Source: Blepharisma stoltei (taxonomy: Eukaryota; Ciliophora; Heterotrichea; Heterotrichida; Blepharismidae). Taken from it: 64,000 nucleotides of DNA. The position numbers were made by a program, and so were the translations under genes. The DNA is taken from contig CAJZBQ010000055.1 of assembly GCA_914767885.1 (NCBI GenBank), forward strand, positions 372,001 to 436,000, given 5' to 3'. Below are positions 1 through 10,134 of this stretch, one piece after another (within the stretch, counting starts at the first letter, position 1; each line of letters starts with the position of its first letter). The notes under the pieces are model-generated. The model saw only the letters and a list, made by a program, of their open reading frames with translations, did no database searches and was not told the DNA's origin.

Positions 1-266
1 CTGGGTGCATTTCCTAATAGCAACAGGAAAAAGACTTCATCTTATGGGTCAGGGTTAAGCCTTGGTTTCTTTGAGAGAATGACTTGGCGTCTGATGGATA
101 TCGAAAACACTCCATTTTTAACTATAGAAGCTAAACCAAAATCTACCCAGATAAACATAACCTCCAATCAGCACGGATCTCACCTAATTTCTCGCGTGAT
201 TTGCCTTGGCCATAGATTGAGATAATTATGTCAAGAGGTAGGGTGTGATTTTATACATATGTATAG
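1..266. other. Unresolved segment upstream of the GAT-domain frame
   Basis: The first 222 bases are open in frame 1 with no ATG start, ending in TAA. I recognise no domain in that translation. A TAG at 264-266 closes the frame of the following adaptor gene. An N-terminal VHS-like region would be expected upstream of a GAT domain. This segment may therefore be the right part of an insertion whose other end lies outside the window. Nothing firmer can be said. Confidence 0.3.
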
Positions 267-2495
267 TTTGCAAGCCATACAATAAAAAATACAGGAGGAA
301 GCTTGCAGGTAAGAGCCGAGTCAACTATAAGCCTTTATAATGATTTGAAATCATCAGGAGGAGACAGAGAGATGATAAGTGAGTGCTTTTTACAGCTAAA
401 GCAACTAAAAAAGGAAATTGAAAGAGAGCTGGAGAACTCTGATAATCCAGAAAATATTGGAAGCTTGCTTGACATAAATGACAGGCTGCAGATGATTACT
501 GACACTGAGCAAAATTTTGCGCAAGATTACTCGATGGATAGGAAAAAATATGATTCCGCTCCCTCTATACAGCCACTTCAACCCATCCGAAAACAAGAGC
601 CTAATAATATATGCTCTTTTGTTTGGACTGAATAATATTTCTAGATAAAATAGTTTTCATTTAAAAAATAGCACTGAACATTATAAGCATATTAGATCTG
701 GATTTATTTGGAAGCCCTCCAACAATTCCATCATCTCAATCCCCCTCATTTTCCAGCATGAACTATGCAACCTACAATCCTCGTCTACAAATGATGCCAT
801 CTCCTGACCCTTACTCTCAGGACTATCCAGCTCTTTCGCCTACTCTTGCGAAAGCCACTGACTCAGATACTTTGAGATTACTCAAACAAGAAAACGAGAC
901 ACTTAAAAAAAGAATTAACAGCAGACAAGATGATGACATAAACCAAGCCAACCAATTGAATTTGCTCATGACTGAAAATATGCAGTTAAAGCAGGCTTTC
1001 GAAGCTGTAAAGCAGCAAATGTTTATGCAAGAAGAAAATCTGAGAAATTTAACTGCAGCCGGAGCACAAATAAATGCATCTCTTATAGAAGCGAACCAAA
1101 GTATAGAGAAATTGACAAAATTGCTAGAAATTAAAGAAAATGAACTCCAAAGCTTGAGGCAAGGAGGTCAAAAGCAAAATGGTTATCAAGCAAGTATATC
1201 ACAGCAGTCACTTCCAATGAATCCTAATTTATTAGATGTAAAAGTGCCTCCAAAGCGTGGGCCAGAATCCCAAAATTCGTCCCTGAATCCTTTTGATAGT
1301 GATTCTTCACTCACCCCCTTTAAATTGGAACAAATTAAGATAAATTTCCTTTAAAACCATTTTAAATTGGAACAAATTTCTTTTTAAATAGGAAAATTTA
1401 AAGGTGAAAAATACAATTTTTAATGGACTTACACTATCTAGAACGGGCTTTTTTGTTGGCACTATCAAAAAAAGCCACGCTCTAGATAGTGTAAGTCACT
1501 ATATAAAGCTAGTTTTTGAACTAATTTAAATGGAAAAAGTGCAAGTAGAATATTATTAATTAACCATTTTCACACAGAATCGGTTAATTTTTATAAAAAT
1601 AAATTAAAATTCAAAAACATTTCATTCATTCTATATTCATTTAACTTCTCAGAATTTTAATAATTTTTTTTAAAAAAAAATAAACCCCCTTAAATTGGAA
1701 CAAGATGTTTGTTTCCAATTTAAAAGGAGGAAGTCAAATGATATTCCTGCTCAGCCCCACAATTTTCCAATTCAAAATGCTTTATTTTATCGAATCTGCA
1801 ACACTATGGACAGAGGAATTCTTTATGACGATGAGTCATTTCAAGTAGGTATCCAAATTGTTCTAAATGAATCTGAAATTATGGGGATGATTTATATAGG
1901 AAACAAAACCCCAGTTCCTGTCACAGAAATAAACACAGAAGTAACCAGTTATGATAAAGAAGGACTTATTGTCCTCATAAGCCCAATTATTTCAACTGAC
2001 ACAATCACACAAGGCGCACAAGCCAATCGCATGCTTAAAGTTTCTCTCAAAGATTTCACAGGCAAAATTCCCAAAATAATCATAAAAATCAAGCAAGGCT
2101 CTGATAATAAAACTTTATTTTTAAATTTGCCTATCACAATAGCTAGATTTTTACAAGGAATTCAAAGGCCACCTGAAGAGTTTTGGTCTATATGAGAAAG
2201 ACTTGCGTTTAAAGAGGAGAAATTTTCATGCCAAATGCAAGGGATTCGATCAATGCAAGAGCTAACGCAGCACTTATCGCTTGCTGGAGCATTCAAAATA
2301 TACAGTTCACAAGAAATCCCTCAGCTTTCTCAAATCCAACTGTTCGGCGCAGGGCAAAAAGGAGCTGCTGTATTTTTCCTCTGTACAATAGACCCTCAAA
2401 CAATGTCAGCCCAGCTCTCAGTTCGCAGTGAAAACTTAAAACTGCGTGAGTCCTTACTCGAAGTAATTTCAGCACAGATATCAGGTAAAGAATAA
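267..2495 (+). CDS. GAT / clathrin-box / coiled-coil / AP-2 alpha-appendage adaptor protein (5' end missing)
   Basis: Once two IESs are removed and one TGA is read as Trp, three ORFs form one endocytic-adaptor-like protein. Part 1 (267-611) is helical and resembles the GAT domain of GGA/TOM1 proteins. It joins to ILDLDLF, a clathrin-box-like motif. A Pro/Ser linker and a coiled coil follow, to about 1309. Part 3 (1737-2495) has two appendage subdomains: a beta-sandwich-like stretch, then LPITIARFLQGIQRPPEEFW and onward, which follows the alpha-adaptin C-terminal platform domain. The likely role is coat assembly at membranes. Known GGAs end in a gamma-ear, so a GAT plus an alpha-type appendage is unusual. 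The start codon is not visible. The family call rests on pattern recognition only. Confidence 0.6.
612..691. other. Predicted 80-bp TA-bounded IES in the adaptor gene
   Basis: The segment lies between TA at 610-611 and TA at 690-691. Its ends form a short inverted repeat (TATGCT...AGCATA). Removing 80 bp joins AAT AAT ATA to TTA GAT CTG, which restores the frame and creates the clathrin-box-like ILDLDLF. Confidence 0.8.
1310..1736. mobile_element. IES derived from a TTTAAATTGGAAC-type MITE
   Basis: The 427-bp insertion lies between direct repeats TCA. The left end carries two direct copies of a CCTTTAAATTGGAACAA-like motif. The right end carries the same motif as a head-to-head pair (CCCCCTTAAATTGGAAC then GTTTCCAATTTAAAAGGAGG). 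Removal joins ...TCT TCA to AAT GAT and restores the frame. A perfect-looking hairpin with 20-30 bp arms sits in the middle, at about 1427-1498. No TA is present at either boundary. Confidence 0.75.
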
Positions 2496-2515
2496 TGTTA
2501 ATCTTATTTTAAGAA

Positions 2516-4190
2516 CTAAATAGTTATTTTCTTCCTCGCCAGCTCTGCAGTGTATTTTTCAGGGACTCCATCCTTTCTCAAAGCTTGAAGTTTTTCTTGT
2601 TTTATTCTTTCAAGCTTGTGCTTTTCGTCCTCAATTTCATTTCTGAGTTTTCTACCTTCTTCTAGATATTCACGCTGCTCTTGAGACCTCTTTTCGTCAT
2701 TCGTAAGAATTTGGGCTTTAAGCTGCTCTGCGTGCTGTTTTCTGATTTGAGCTTTTTGTTCTTCCGTCATCCTTTCTCTATCAGCTGCTTCTTTTTGGGC
2801 CTGGATGATTCTTTCGAACTCGTCTCGCTCTTGTTTGGCTTGGATCAGCATACGAATTTCCCGCTCTCTTGCTTGATCTATTCTGGCTTCTTCAATTTCA
2901 GCGTTAATCTTGGCAAGTTTTTGGGCTTCTTGGAACTCTTTTTCTCTCTCTACTCTTTCTTGGGCTTCTTGGGCTCTTTTAGCTCTGAGTGCGTCGAGTT
3001 CTGACTGTCTGTCTTTGGCTCGCTCTTGTCTTTCTCTTAACCTTTGGACTTCTCGTTCTTTTTCAGCTTTAATCCTCAGTTGGTCTTCTATGAGTTCTTG
3101 TTCTCGTTTGGCTTTATCTAAGTTGTATTTCATAATTCTTTCATCTTCTTCTATTTCCTGCCTTTTTCTGGCTTCTTTAATAAGAATTGCTTTATTATTC
3201 GCCTGCTCAACTTCTGAAAGCAGCTTTTTTTGAGTCAGCATTTTTTCTTGGGCTTGTCTATTTTCTTCTTCCTGTAATGCTTCAATTTGTTTTAGCATCT
3301 GAGCCCTTTCTCTTTCTAGCAGCTCTTGCTCTTTCATTCTAATAAAATCGCGCTCTTTGATTTGTTCTTCTAAAACTCTTGCCCCTTGAATTCTATACCA
3401 ATTTTAAAAAGTAATTGCTTTATATTACAATAAATTTTTTTTTATTTTTATTTAAAATAGGCCATCATTAATCCATTTAAAATAATTATTTATATTTTTA
3501 GGTATATCCTCTTTCCATTTCTGCTCTCTTTCATCATGATATTTAATGACTTTGAGCCTTTCAATTTCCATCATCAGATCCAGCTGTTCTTCTGTTTGCT
3601 TCTTTTCTTCTTCAATCACTTTTTTTTCTTTCAGCTGCTCGTCACGCACTGTTACGATTTTTGAATATAAAACCATTTGGTTCATGTGCTTGACGTCGTC
3701 ATGCTCTCTATCAAGGAGGTCTCCGGCCTTTTCGCGGATTTTTTTCTTCTTTTCAGCATCTTCACGCTCAGCTTCAGTCATGGGGGCATTTCTTTGACGC
3801 TCTTTTTCCAGCTCTTGCATGCGCTCTTTTCTAGCCTTAGCAGCAGCTCGCTGCTGCTCTTTTTGCTCTTCAAGGACTGTTTGTTCTGCTATAAGCTGGT
3901 CTTTGGTTTTTAAAACTGCCGCAGCTTTCATTCGTTGAATTTCACTGAGTGGGATAACTGTGCTGTTTTCTGGGATGGTGCCAGCTTTTACCTGGGTTTT
4001 TATTTTATTTACTTCGCTTGAAGAGATCCTTGCTGATTGGCCAGCTTGGGAACCTGGCTTTGAGGATTGCTTTTTGGAGCCGAAGAGAGACTCGTCGACA
4101 TGGGAATTATTTGAAACTTTTTTATAGCTGGCGCCTGATTTTTTTGATTGGACACTTCCTTGGGAGCTTGGCTGAGTAAAATGTTACCAT
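2516..4190 (-). CDS. CFAP45 (CCDC19), ciliary microtubule inner protein
   Basis: The product is a highly charged, almost entirely coiled-coil protein. Diagnostic CFAP45 segments are visible. VDESLFG sits near the N-terminus, DQLIAEQTVLEEQ... follows, LDLMMEIERLKVIK is in the middle, and RDEFERIIQAQKEAADRER with GVPEKYTAELARKKI is at the C-terminus. In other ciliates and animals CFAP45 lies inside axonemal doublet microtubules and supports beating. The start is ATG at 4190, followed at once by a 16-nt intron. A 111-bp IES interrupts the middle. The gene converges on the adaptor gene, whose stop is only 20 bp away. Confidence 0.9.
3396..3506. other. Predicted 111-bp TA-bounded IES in CFAP45
   Basis: On the minus strand the ends read TATACC...GGTATA, a 6-bp inverted repeat that includes the TA boundary. 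Removal changes ...AAAGAGGATA | GAATTCAAGG... into continuous coding (KWKEDRIQGARVLEEQ), as expected for CFAP45. Confidence 0.85.
4172..4187 (-). other. 16-nt intron directly after the CFAP45 start codon
   Basis: The minus strand reads ATG|GTAACATTTTACTCAG|CCAAGC. Splicing gives M-PSSQGSVQ... and removes the in-frame TAA. Introns of 15-16 nt are typical of heterotrich ciliates. Confidence 0.85.
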
Positions 4191-4789
4191 TAGGAATACA
4201 AATTATGAGTTAAGAATAATTGAATTTTCATGTGAAGAAATGGCTAAAGAATTGAAAGCAGTTACATCAGATATAAAGAGTGCTTATTTTTTGCTTATTT
4301 ATTAGGCTAGCTATTTGAGGTTTATAATTACAAGATTCTTTAATTTTTTGAGATTAATGAAGACTGAATTCCCTTTCAATATGCTCTTCAAAAAATATAA
4401 TGGAAAATAAGTGGCTGGCTTAATGATATAATTGAGATTGCTATAATGTGAAAACTCTAAAAATCTTCATAAGAGGGTATAAATAGCTCTTATCCTCAAA
4501 TAAAGTGGTATACTTTGAATCATTAAAGCATGATCTCTTCTAGTTTATTCTCACCAATCACAACATCCTTGATCATTATTGATATTTTGATATCTATACT
4601 GTATAAATAAATTTAGCATTTGCAGTCATTTAGCGATTTCAGAATTTTCAGGCTGATTATATGCATTGAATTTTCAGCTAGAGCTACTTATATCCTAAAT
4701 ATTTGGCTTGAAGTATGGTCTATCCATCTACATTGCAGCTACATCGAAACTCGTTAATTATAAAAATGCAATTAAAAACCAATTAGTTA
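4191..4789. other. Non-coding stretch
   Basis: About 600 AT-rich bases lie between the divergent start of CFAP45 and the 3' end of the esterase gene. A roughly 40-codon open stretch on the plus strand (about 4180-4303) looks weakly protein-like but has no start and no recognisable motif. I see no repeat or MITE end here. Confidence 0.4.
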
Positions 4790-5764
4790 TTAAAAAGCTT
4801 CAGCGCTATTTAGCGGAGTTGGAATGTTTTGAGTCATGTTATATAAAGCAGCTATCTGAATCCCATTCTTAAGAGCGTAGTCACTCCCTGTATATCCCCA
4901 GAAATCCCAGCATCCTTCTGGATTTAACTCAAGATTTACAGCGACTTGTGGGTAAATCATAATAATATTGTTCGACTCTGCATACCCATTAAGCTCGTTT
5001 TCCGTTATAAATAAATCCCCAATGGTCTCATAATTTTGTCCACACCCATGTATTGACATATGGACATTACAATTGTTTATATTAGTACCCTGACATCCTG
5101 TAGGAATATACATATACCCAGTCGTAGCCATAATTGCAATTGTAGGGTTCATATACTGAGTCTGGTCAAATGACTTCAAATTCTGCGAAATTGCCTTTAC
5201 TGGAGCTTTTATATTTCCATAAATTTGGTTCAGAATTAGCCCTGCTGCGTTTACATTGCAGTAATTAATAAATGGAGATCCCAAATAATTGCAAGGGTTT
5301 CCTGCACTATTTGTAACCCATGAATGCTCAGCGTAAGTATCGAAATTTGTGCTGATAATAGATGAACTAATGAAGTTTTGGTAGAAGCTCAATAATGACC
5401 TGACCACGTATTGGTTAACGACTGTATCCCAAAGACCAGAAAATATCCACACTCCTTTGGTGTTTGTTTTTAAATTGTTCAAATTGTCAATAGTCCCAGA
5501 ATTTGATTGCTCTTGAGCATATTGAAGGCAAGCTTCTAGGTTAATTAAGTAAGGAGAAGTCATACAGGCAGTTGTTGCGTATACTTCAGAACCCTGCGAA
5601 CAATAATATGGGCCACCTGCGATGATTCCGGCTCCGATACAGTCTGCTGAGTGAGCAATGTGCATTTGGACAGCCTGGAAGCCTCCAGAACTGATTCCTG
5701 AGACCGAAAAGTTGCGAGCTGAAGCAAAGGAGAGGATTAGAGCAATTAATAAAATCTTCACCAT
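4790..5764 (-). CDS. Secreted PHB-depolymerase-like esterase (type 2 catalytic domain)
   Basis: The ORF is uninterrupted, 324 aa, from ATG at 5764. The N-terminus is a signal peptide (VKILLIALILSFASA). The lipase box GISSGG, with the nucleophile as the central Ser, lies right after it. The HGCGQ oxyanion-hole motif lies late, at about residues 233-237. This reversed order is the circularly permuted 'type 2' arrangement known from bacterial polyhydroxyalkanoate depolymerases and related esterases. The likely role is hydrolysis of ester polymers, perhaps from bacterial prey, in food vacuoles or outside the cell. There are no introns or IESs, and the similarity is to bacterial enzymes, so lateral transfer is plausible but untested. 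Confidence 0.75.
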   Translation of the reverse strand: MVKILLIALILSFASARNFSVSGISSGGFQAVQMHIAHSADCIGAGIIAGGPYYCSQGSEVYATTACMTSPYLINLEACLQYAQEQSNSGTIDNLNNLKTNTKGVWIFSGLWDTVVNQYVVRSLLSFYQNFISSSIISTNFDTYAEHSWVTNSAGNPCNYLGSPFINYCNVNAAGLILNQIYGNIKAPVKAISQNLKSFDQTQYMNPTIAIMATTGYMYIPTGCQGTNINNCNVHMSIHGCGQNYETIGDLFITENELNGYAESNNIIMIYPQVAVNLELNPEGCWDFWGYTGSDYALKNGIQIAALYNMTQNIPTPLNSAEAF

Positions 5765-6229
5765 AATAATTAAGATTAATTCTAAAAATAAGAGGCGTAG
5801 TGGTGCATTTAATATTATGTGGAGGGAGAAAAATAATTTAGACCTTCTCAGAAAGAAGTATAATTTGACAATAAAGTTGGAGAATTTTAGAAAATCTATA
5901 ATTTATAATTCTGATGGTTTTAATTATGATAATATCGGTTCATAAATTATAATCCATCAGAGAAATTTCAATTATATTTAGTGATTAAATTTTTATATAT
6001 CAAATTTGTTTCTTCTTCATATAAAGAAGAAAACTGTTCAACTTTATGCACAATTATAATCAGTTAAACTTATTGCTTTATCATATAAAAGACGCTTTTT
6101 CAATTGCAATTAGATTGGTATGCTAAAAGCATTAATCGGTGATAAAGAATAGAAAATCATTTACTAGTAATTGCTGATTTTTCATTATTTAGATTATGCA
6201 TTTTTAAGATAATAATTAAATATTTTACA
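5765..6229. promoter_or_regulatory. Divergent intergenic region between esterase and septin
   Basis: 465 strongly AT-rich bases separate two divergently transcribed genes, so promoters for both must lie here. I see no conserved box that I could name. A short palindromic stretch (TATAAAGAAGAAAAC with similar TATAAAAGACG nearby) is not convincing. Confidence 0.35.
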
Positions 6230-9200
6230 ATGAAAAATTATATCGAGCCTTTCCAATCAAAAAACATAAATCCAAACCTTCATCCTATTCCTAACTTGGA
6301 CGATTCTCTAGAATCGCCTATACCAAAACAGATACCTCTCTCACTCCCCATATGTGAGCGAGCGAAAAACATAGTAAATTTAAATTGTAGGAAAAATTAA
6401 TATCTCTTTATGAACGAACAAAAATTAATTTTTTTATATCGAAATCCCTTTATATTGCAGTTATAATTAATTAAATATAATCTTGTTCAATTTTTTAAAG
6501 CTGGCATTCTAAATTGGAAATTAATATCTAAAATTAAGTGATTTACTATCAAACTTATTACAAGGTAAATTTTCACAATCTTGCTCATTTAGAGATCGGC
6601 TAGTCAGCAGAAGTTCTTGCTGCTCATACTGCTAACTCTCAAGAACCTTGATCGAGCAGATTTCATTTGCTAATTAATGATGGGGTGTTAAATAATTTTT
6701 GAAAATTTTTTATTAAACCCGAAAATTTTCTCATATAAAATACTAGCTGCAAGAAACTGAATGCGTAATATATTAGCAAATATACTAGAATTAGTATTAA
6801 AAAACCCGATTATATGTAGTAATTAATAAATATAATTATTAACTTAGGTATGTATATAATAGAAAAATGTGTTTGGTATATGAAAATCGATCAATTCTAG
6901 CTGTGTTTAATCTTTACAGTACCATTCAACGAATAATGGGAGAGTAAGCAGCAAAAATCAGGAAAAGCATCATATATGCAAAAATTTTTACGCGAGCAGC
7001 GTCATGAGGCTGGCTATACTTCTGGTCAAGCACAGATCCCAACTTGACACCCCCACTCCCCCACTCCCCCACTCCCCCACTCCCCCACTCCCCCACTCCC
7101 CCACTCCCCCACTCCCCCACTCCCCCACTCCCCCACTCCCCCACTCCCCCACTCCCACACTCCCCCATGCATGGATCCCACCCTCATCCCCCTACTATGC
7201 ATGGATCACACCCCCACCCCTATGTTAATAGATCCCACCCCCACCCCCACCCCCACCCCCACCCCCACCCCCACCCCCACCCCCACCCCCACCCCCACCC
7301 CCACCCCCACCCCCACCCCCACCCCCACCCCCACCCCCACCCCCACCCCCACCCCCTCCACCCCCCCTATCATATAGGTAAAAATATAAGTATCAAATCT
7401 TACAAATAAGACATATAAGAAAATTTTATTTAATTCCTAAATGGATTCATAAATAGATTCATAAATAAATATTAATGATCATAAGTATATTTAGCATAGA
7501 CTGATATAACCAACATATTAGTAATACATTTAAAATAAAATAATTGCAAAAAACTTGTTACATAGAAAGGAATCAATAAATGACTCAAAAAATATTTTGA
7601 TGTCTCTTATAAAGTTTTTACTCCCCCCCATTTACTAATGAACACTTTTTTTGTTCGTTATTAAATGGGTCTAACTTATAAATTTTTCGGAAAAAATATA
7701 TAGAAAATTCCTGGGGATAGCGCGGAATACGCTATCCCCAGGAATTTAGTATATATAAAATTTATATTAAATATCTATGATTTTTATATATAAAAATTTC
7801 AATAAAGGGTTAATAATAAAAAATTCAAATGATAGTAACAGAAAGAGAAAGCGCCTAAATTTATGCGAAAAGATAACTATTGCTAACTCCCCCACTCTGT
7901 GAGCGAACAAAACCATTAAAAAAGGCCCTCACTCTTCGTGAGCAAAAAATAATTTTTTAATAGAAAAATTGTTTATGGAAAAATTTTTGATATATAAGTG
8001 ATAATTATTATAATGAAATGCAGAGCTAATTCTGTTTAATTTTAAACAAATTGCGTTTTAAAACATAAATTTTGCAAATTCAATTAATATTTGCTTTCCA
8101 ATTTTTGCGAATCAGGATTTTTTTTAAATTTCGTTAAGCAAATTTTCGATAATATATATATAATTTTTTTTACAAAAAAAAAATTAATCCCCTTAGTGAG
8201 CAAACGAGATTGTTTTGTTCGCTCACGGAGCGGGGAGTAAAGCATCACCTTAAGATTATGCCACTAGTGCTTATTAGCTCTTATCTATTATTCTTTGCTC
8301 GATTATGCTTGCTCTTATCTTACTCTAACTACTTAAAATTAGTAAACTGTAAAGACTAAATTAGCTTATATAAATGCTATAATAAATTTTGCTCGTTATT
8401 AAATGGGGCCTAAGCGGGGGGAGCTAGCCTGCATTCTTTGGAAAATTTTGACCTTTATATGATTTAAGCCACGAGGTATGTGCTTGAAGGTTCATTGAAA
8501 ATATGCTTCCTCACTAGCACTCTGTATCTGATTTTTTTTTAATTTTTTATGTTTTGAACAATAATATGCTTTAATTATCTTTAATACAATTTACATTATA
8601 TAGGGGGGTGGGGGTGGCATCTATTAATGGAAAAGGGGGTATGGGTGGGATCTATGGATACAAGGGGGGTGGGGGTGTGATGTATACATCCAAACTGTGG
8701 GGGTGGGGGTGGGGGTGGGGGTGGGGGTGGGGGTGGGGGTGGGGGTGGGGGTGGGGGTGGGGGTGGGGGTGGGGGTGGGGGTGGAGGTGGTGGGGGTGGA
8801 GGTGTCAGGTTGGGATCTGTGCTTGACCATACTTCTCCAGATGCTGATTACTTATCCCATGACGGAAACTCTTCTCCAAAGCTTGATATCGACGCTAAAA
8901 CTGTCAAATCTGATTATATTGATTCCCCACAAGGACTTAGATCTCAAGAAAACGATCTCCAAAGATCAGTCAGTTTTTCAGACTTAAAACGTCTTGAAGA
9001 AAACAGAAAGAAAAAAATTTTTAAGCCTGTATCATCCATTTAGATTCAATTTAATATAATCATTGTTGGAGACTCAGGGGTTGGGAAAACATCTTTTATA
9101 AACACTTTTCTGTCAATGAAATTTAATCGATTTGTGCCTGAGGAATTAGGCAACAATATGATTCGGTCTACAACAGAAATTAGGCAAAATTCGGCTAAAA

Positions 9201-9973
9201 AAGTCGTTGGTGATTTAACTTATAAAGTTAACATGATTGATACCCCAGGATATGGAAAATCGAAGAATTTTTCTAAATGATTAGAGAGTATCATAGGCTG
9301 CATAATTGAATCTGCAACTTTATACAAGGAAGCTAAAAAATATGCTGAGGAACCAGAAGATACCAGAATCCATTTATGCTTGTACTTTATCGAAGGCCCA
9401 AGATGTAAGGAGAATGATCTTCGTGCTATGTTTCGGCTTCAAAAATATGTGCAAATTATCCCGATCTTAGCCAAAGCAGATGCATATTCATCAAAAGAGC
9501 AAATAGAAAGTGTAAAACGACATCTCCAGGATGAAATTTTTAATTTTGACATTAAAATATTCGATTGTCCAAGTGCACTAGGCAATGATATTGATATGCT
9601 GGCTAATGTAAAATATGCACCACTTCAGCCAGTTCCGCCTTTTGCAATCATTTCTGCCACGCAATTTATAGAAACTCACTCTAGAATGAAATATGGGAGA
9701 GCTTATGAATGGGGGTTCTGCGATGTAGATGATAAGAACACTTCAGATTTTTCTATATTAAGTAGACTTCTTATGGGACATTTTGTAGATTATGCAATTA
9801 ATGTTTCAAAAAGAATGCATAAGAATAATTTAAGAGAGATTAAGAATAAAACGAGAAACCAAAAGCAAGCTAAACAAGAATTATTTGTGAATAGCAGTTA
9901 TATTAAAGGACTTGCTATAGGAGTTATTGGGACGATAGGAATAGGAGGATTTCTTCTGATGAAAAAGAACTAA
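6230..9973 (+). CDS. Septin GTPase with C-terminal membrane anchor
   Basis: Spliced and IES-free, this is a 405-aa protein. The first exon is at 6230-6320 and continues at 8832 after a 2511-bp IES, then passes a 15-nt intron. The GTPase motifs are clear: P-loop GDSGVGKT, G3 DTPG, and G4 AKAD. The septin-type pattern around FIEGPRCKENDL stands in for the usual FI-P-GH segment. TGA is Trp in FSKWLES. The last 30 residues (YIKGLAIGVIGTIGIGGFLLMKKN) form a transmembrane tail, a feature reported for ciliate septins at mitochondria and other membranes. Septins scaffold membranes and polymerise. Codon use matches the neighbours. The joined N-terminus is inferred from frame and the TA boundary. Confidence 0.88.
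7047..7166. repeat. Minisatellite, unit CCCCCACT
   Basis: About 14 nearly perfect tandem copies of an 8-bp C-rich unit follow the GGTCAAGCACAGATCCCAAC head. The proline-rich translations on this strand are an artefact of the repeat. Confidence 0.95.
7235..7358. repeat. Microsatellite (CCCCCA)n
   Basis: About 20 perfect tandem copies of a hexamer. The complementary strand is a long run of GGGGGT with strong G-quadruplex potential. Confidence 0.97.
7618..8424. mobile_element. Outer MITE of a nested pair (ATTTA-type barcode)
   Basis: The left end reads ACTCCCCCCCATTTACTAAT, followed by its inverted partner TTGTTCGTTATTAAATGGG. The right end reads TTTTGCTCGTTATTAAATGGG and then GGGGGGAGCTA. The perfect hairpin CTGGGGATAGCG...CGCTATCCCCAG lies at 7711-7742. 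Another MITE (7884-8240) is inserted inside. The core therefore has the same plan as the other MITEs but a different subterminal motif. Confidence 0.65.
7884..8240. mobile_element. MITE, GTGAGCGAAC type, nested in another MITE
   Basis: The left end is TAACTCCCCCACTCTGTGAG with CGAACAAAA. The right end is TTTTGTTCGCTCACGGAG with CGGGGAGTAA. It is 357 bp long and lies in the opposite orientation to the copy at 22561, with the hairpin pair at its right end. Confidence 0.8.
8697..8788. repeat. Microsatellite (GGGGGT)n
   Basis: About 14 perfect hexamer copies, the reverse complement of the array at 7235-7358. It ends near an inverted copy of the GGTCAAGCACAGATCCCAAC head. The two arrays therefore form opposite arms of one inverted-repeat structure. 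Confidence 0.95.
9029..9043 (+). other. 15-nt intron in the septin gene
   Basis: GTATCATCCATTTAG splits AAG CCT from ATT CAA, phase 0. It contains the only in-frame stop between the N-terminal region and the P-loop. Confidence 0.9.
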
Positions 9974-10134
9974 TAGAATTGTAAGATTATATTTATGGTT
10001 AAATAGATAGATAGGTAATAACTCTATTAATATCTACTATAAATCAAGCCTCTACCTACTATATGTAATAATTTTATCATAAAAAATTATTCATTACTGA
10101 CATATTTCGCAGGTAAAATACAATTAAATTAACG

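Larger units (their letters stand above)
6321..8831. mobile_element. 2.5-kb composite IES in the septin gene
   Basis: TA at 6319-6320 and TA at 8830-8831 bound the segment. Removing 2511 bp joins GAA TCG CCT A to CT TCT CCA GAT in frame (LESPTSPDADYL). The insert is a nest of repeats. At its left end are MITE-like termini (TCACTCCCCATATGTGAGCG, about 6341). Two inverted copies of GGTCAAGCACAGATCCCAAC (7024 and 8808) flank three C- or G-rich minisatellites. A MITE within a MITE lies at 7618-8424. It has no credible protein-coding gene. Confidence 0.8.

Noticed and set aside
2681-3233. Phe/Leu/Ser-rich plus-strand ORFs
   Set aside because: Antisense shadows of the CFAP45 coiled coil (Glu/Lys codons read backwards).
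7004-7409. Proline/histidine/threonine-rich ORFs over the C-rich arrays, and their reverse-strand Gly/Val/Trp versions (also 8608-8987)
   Set aside because: They are frame translations of 6-8 bp tandem repeats and lie inside a predicted IES.
7047-8788. Telomere or centromere satellite
   Set aside because: The arrays are short, mirrored and flanked by coding DNA that joins in frame; they fit an IES better.
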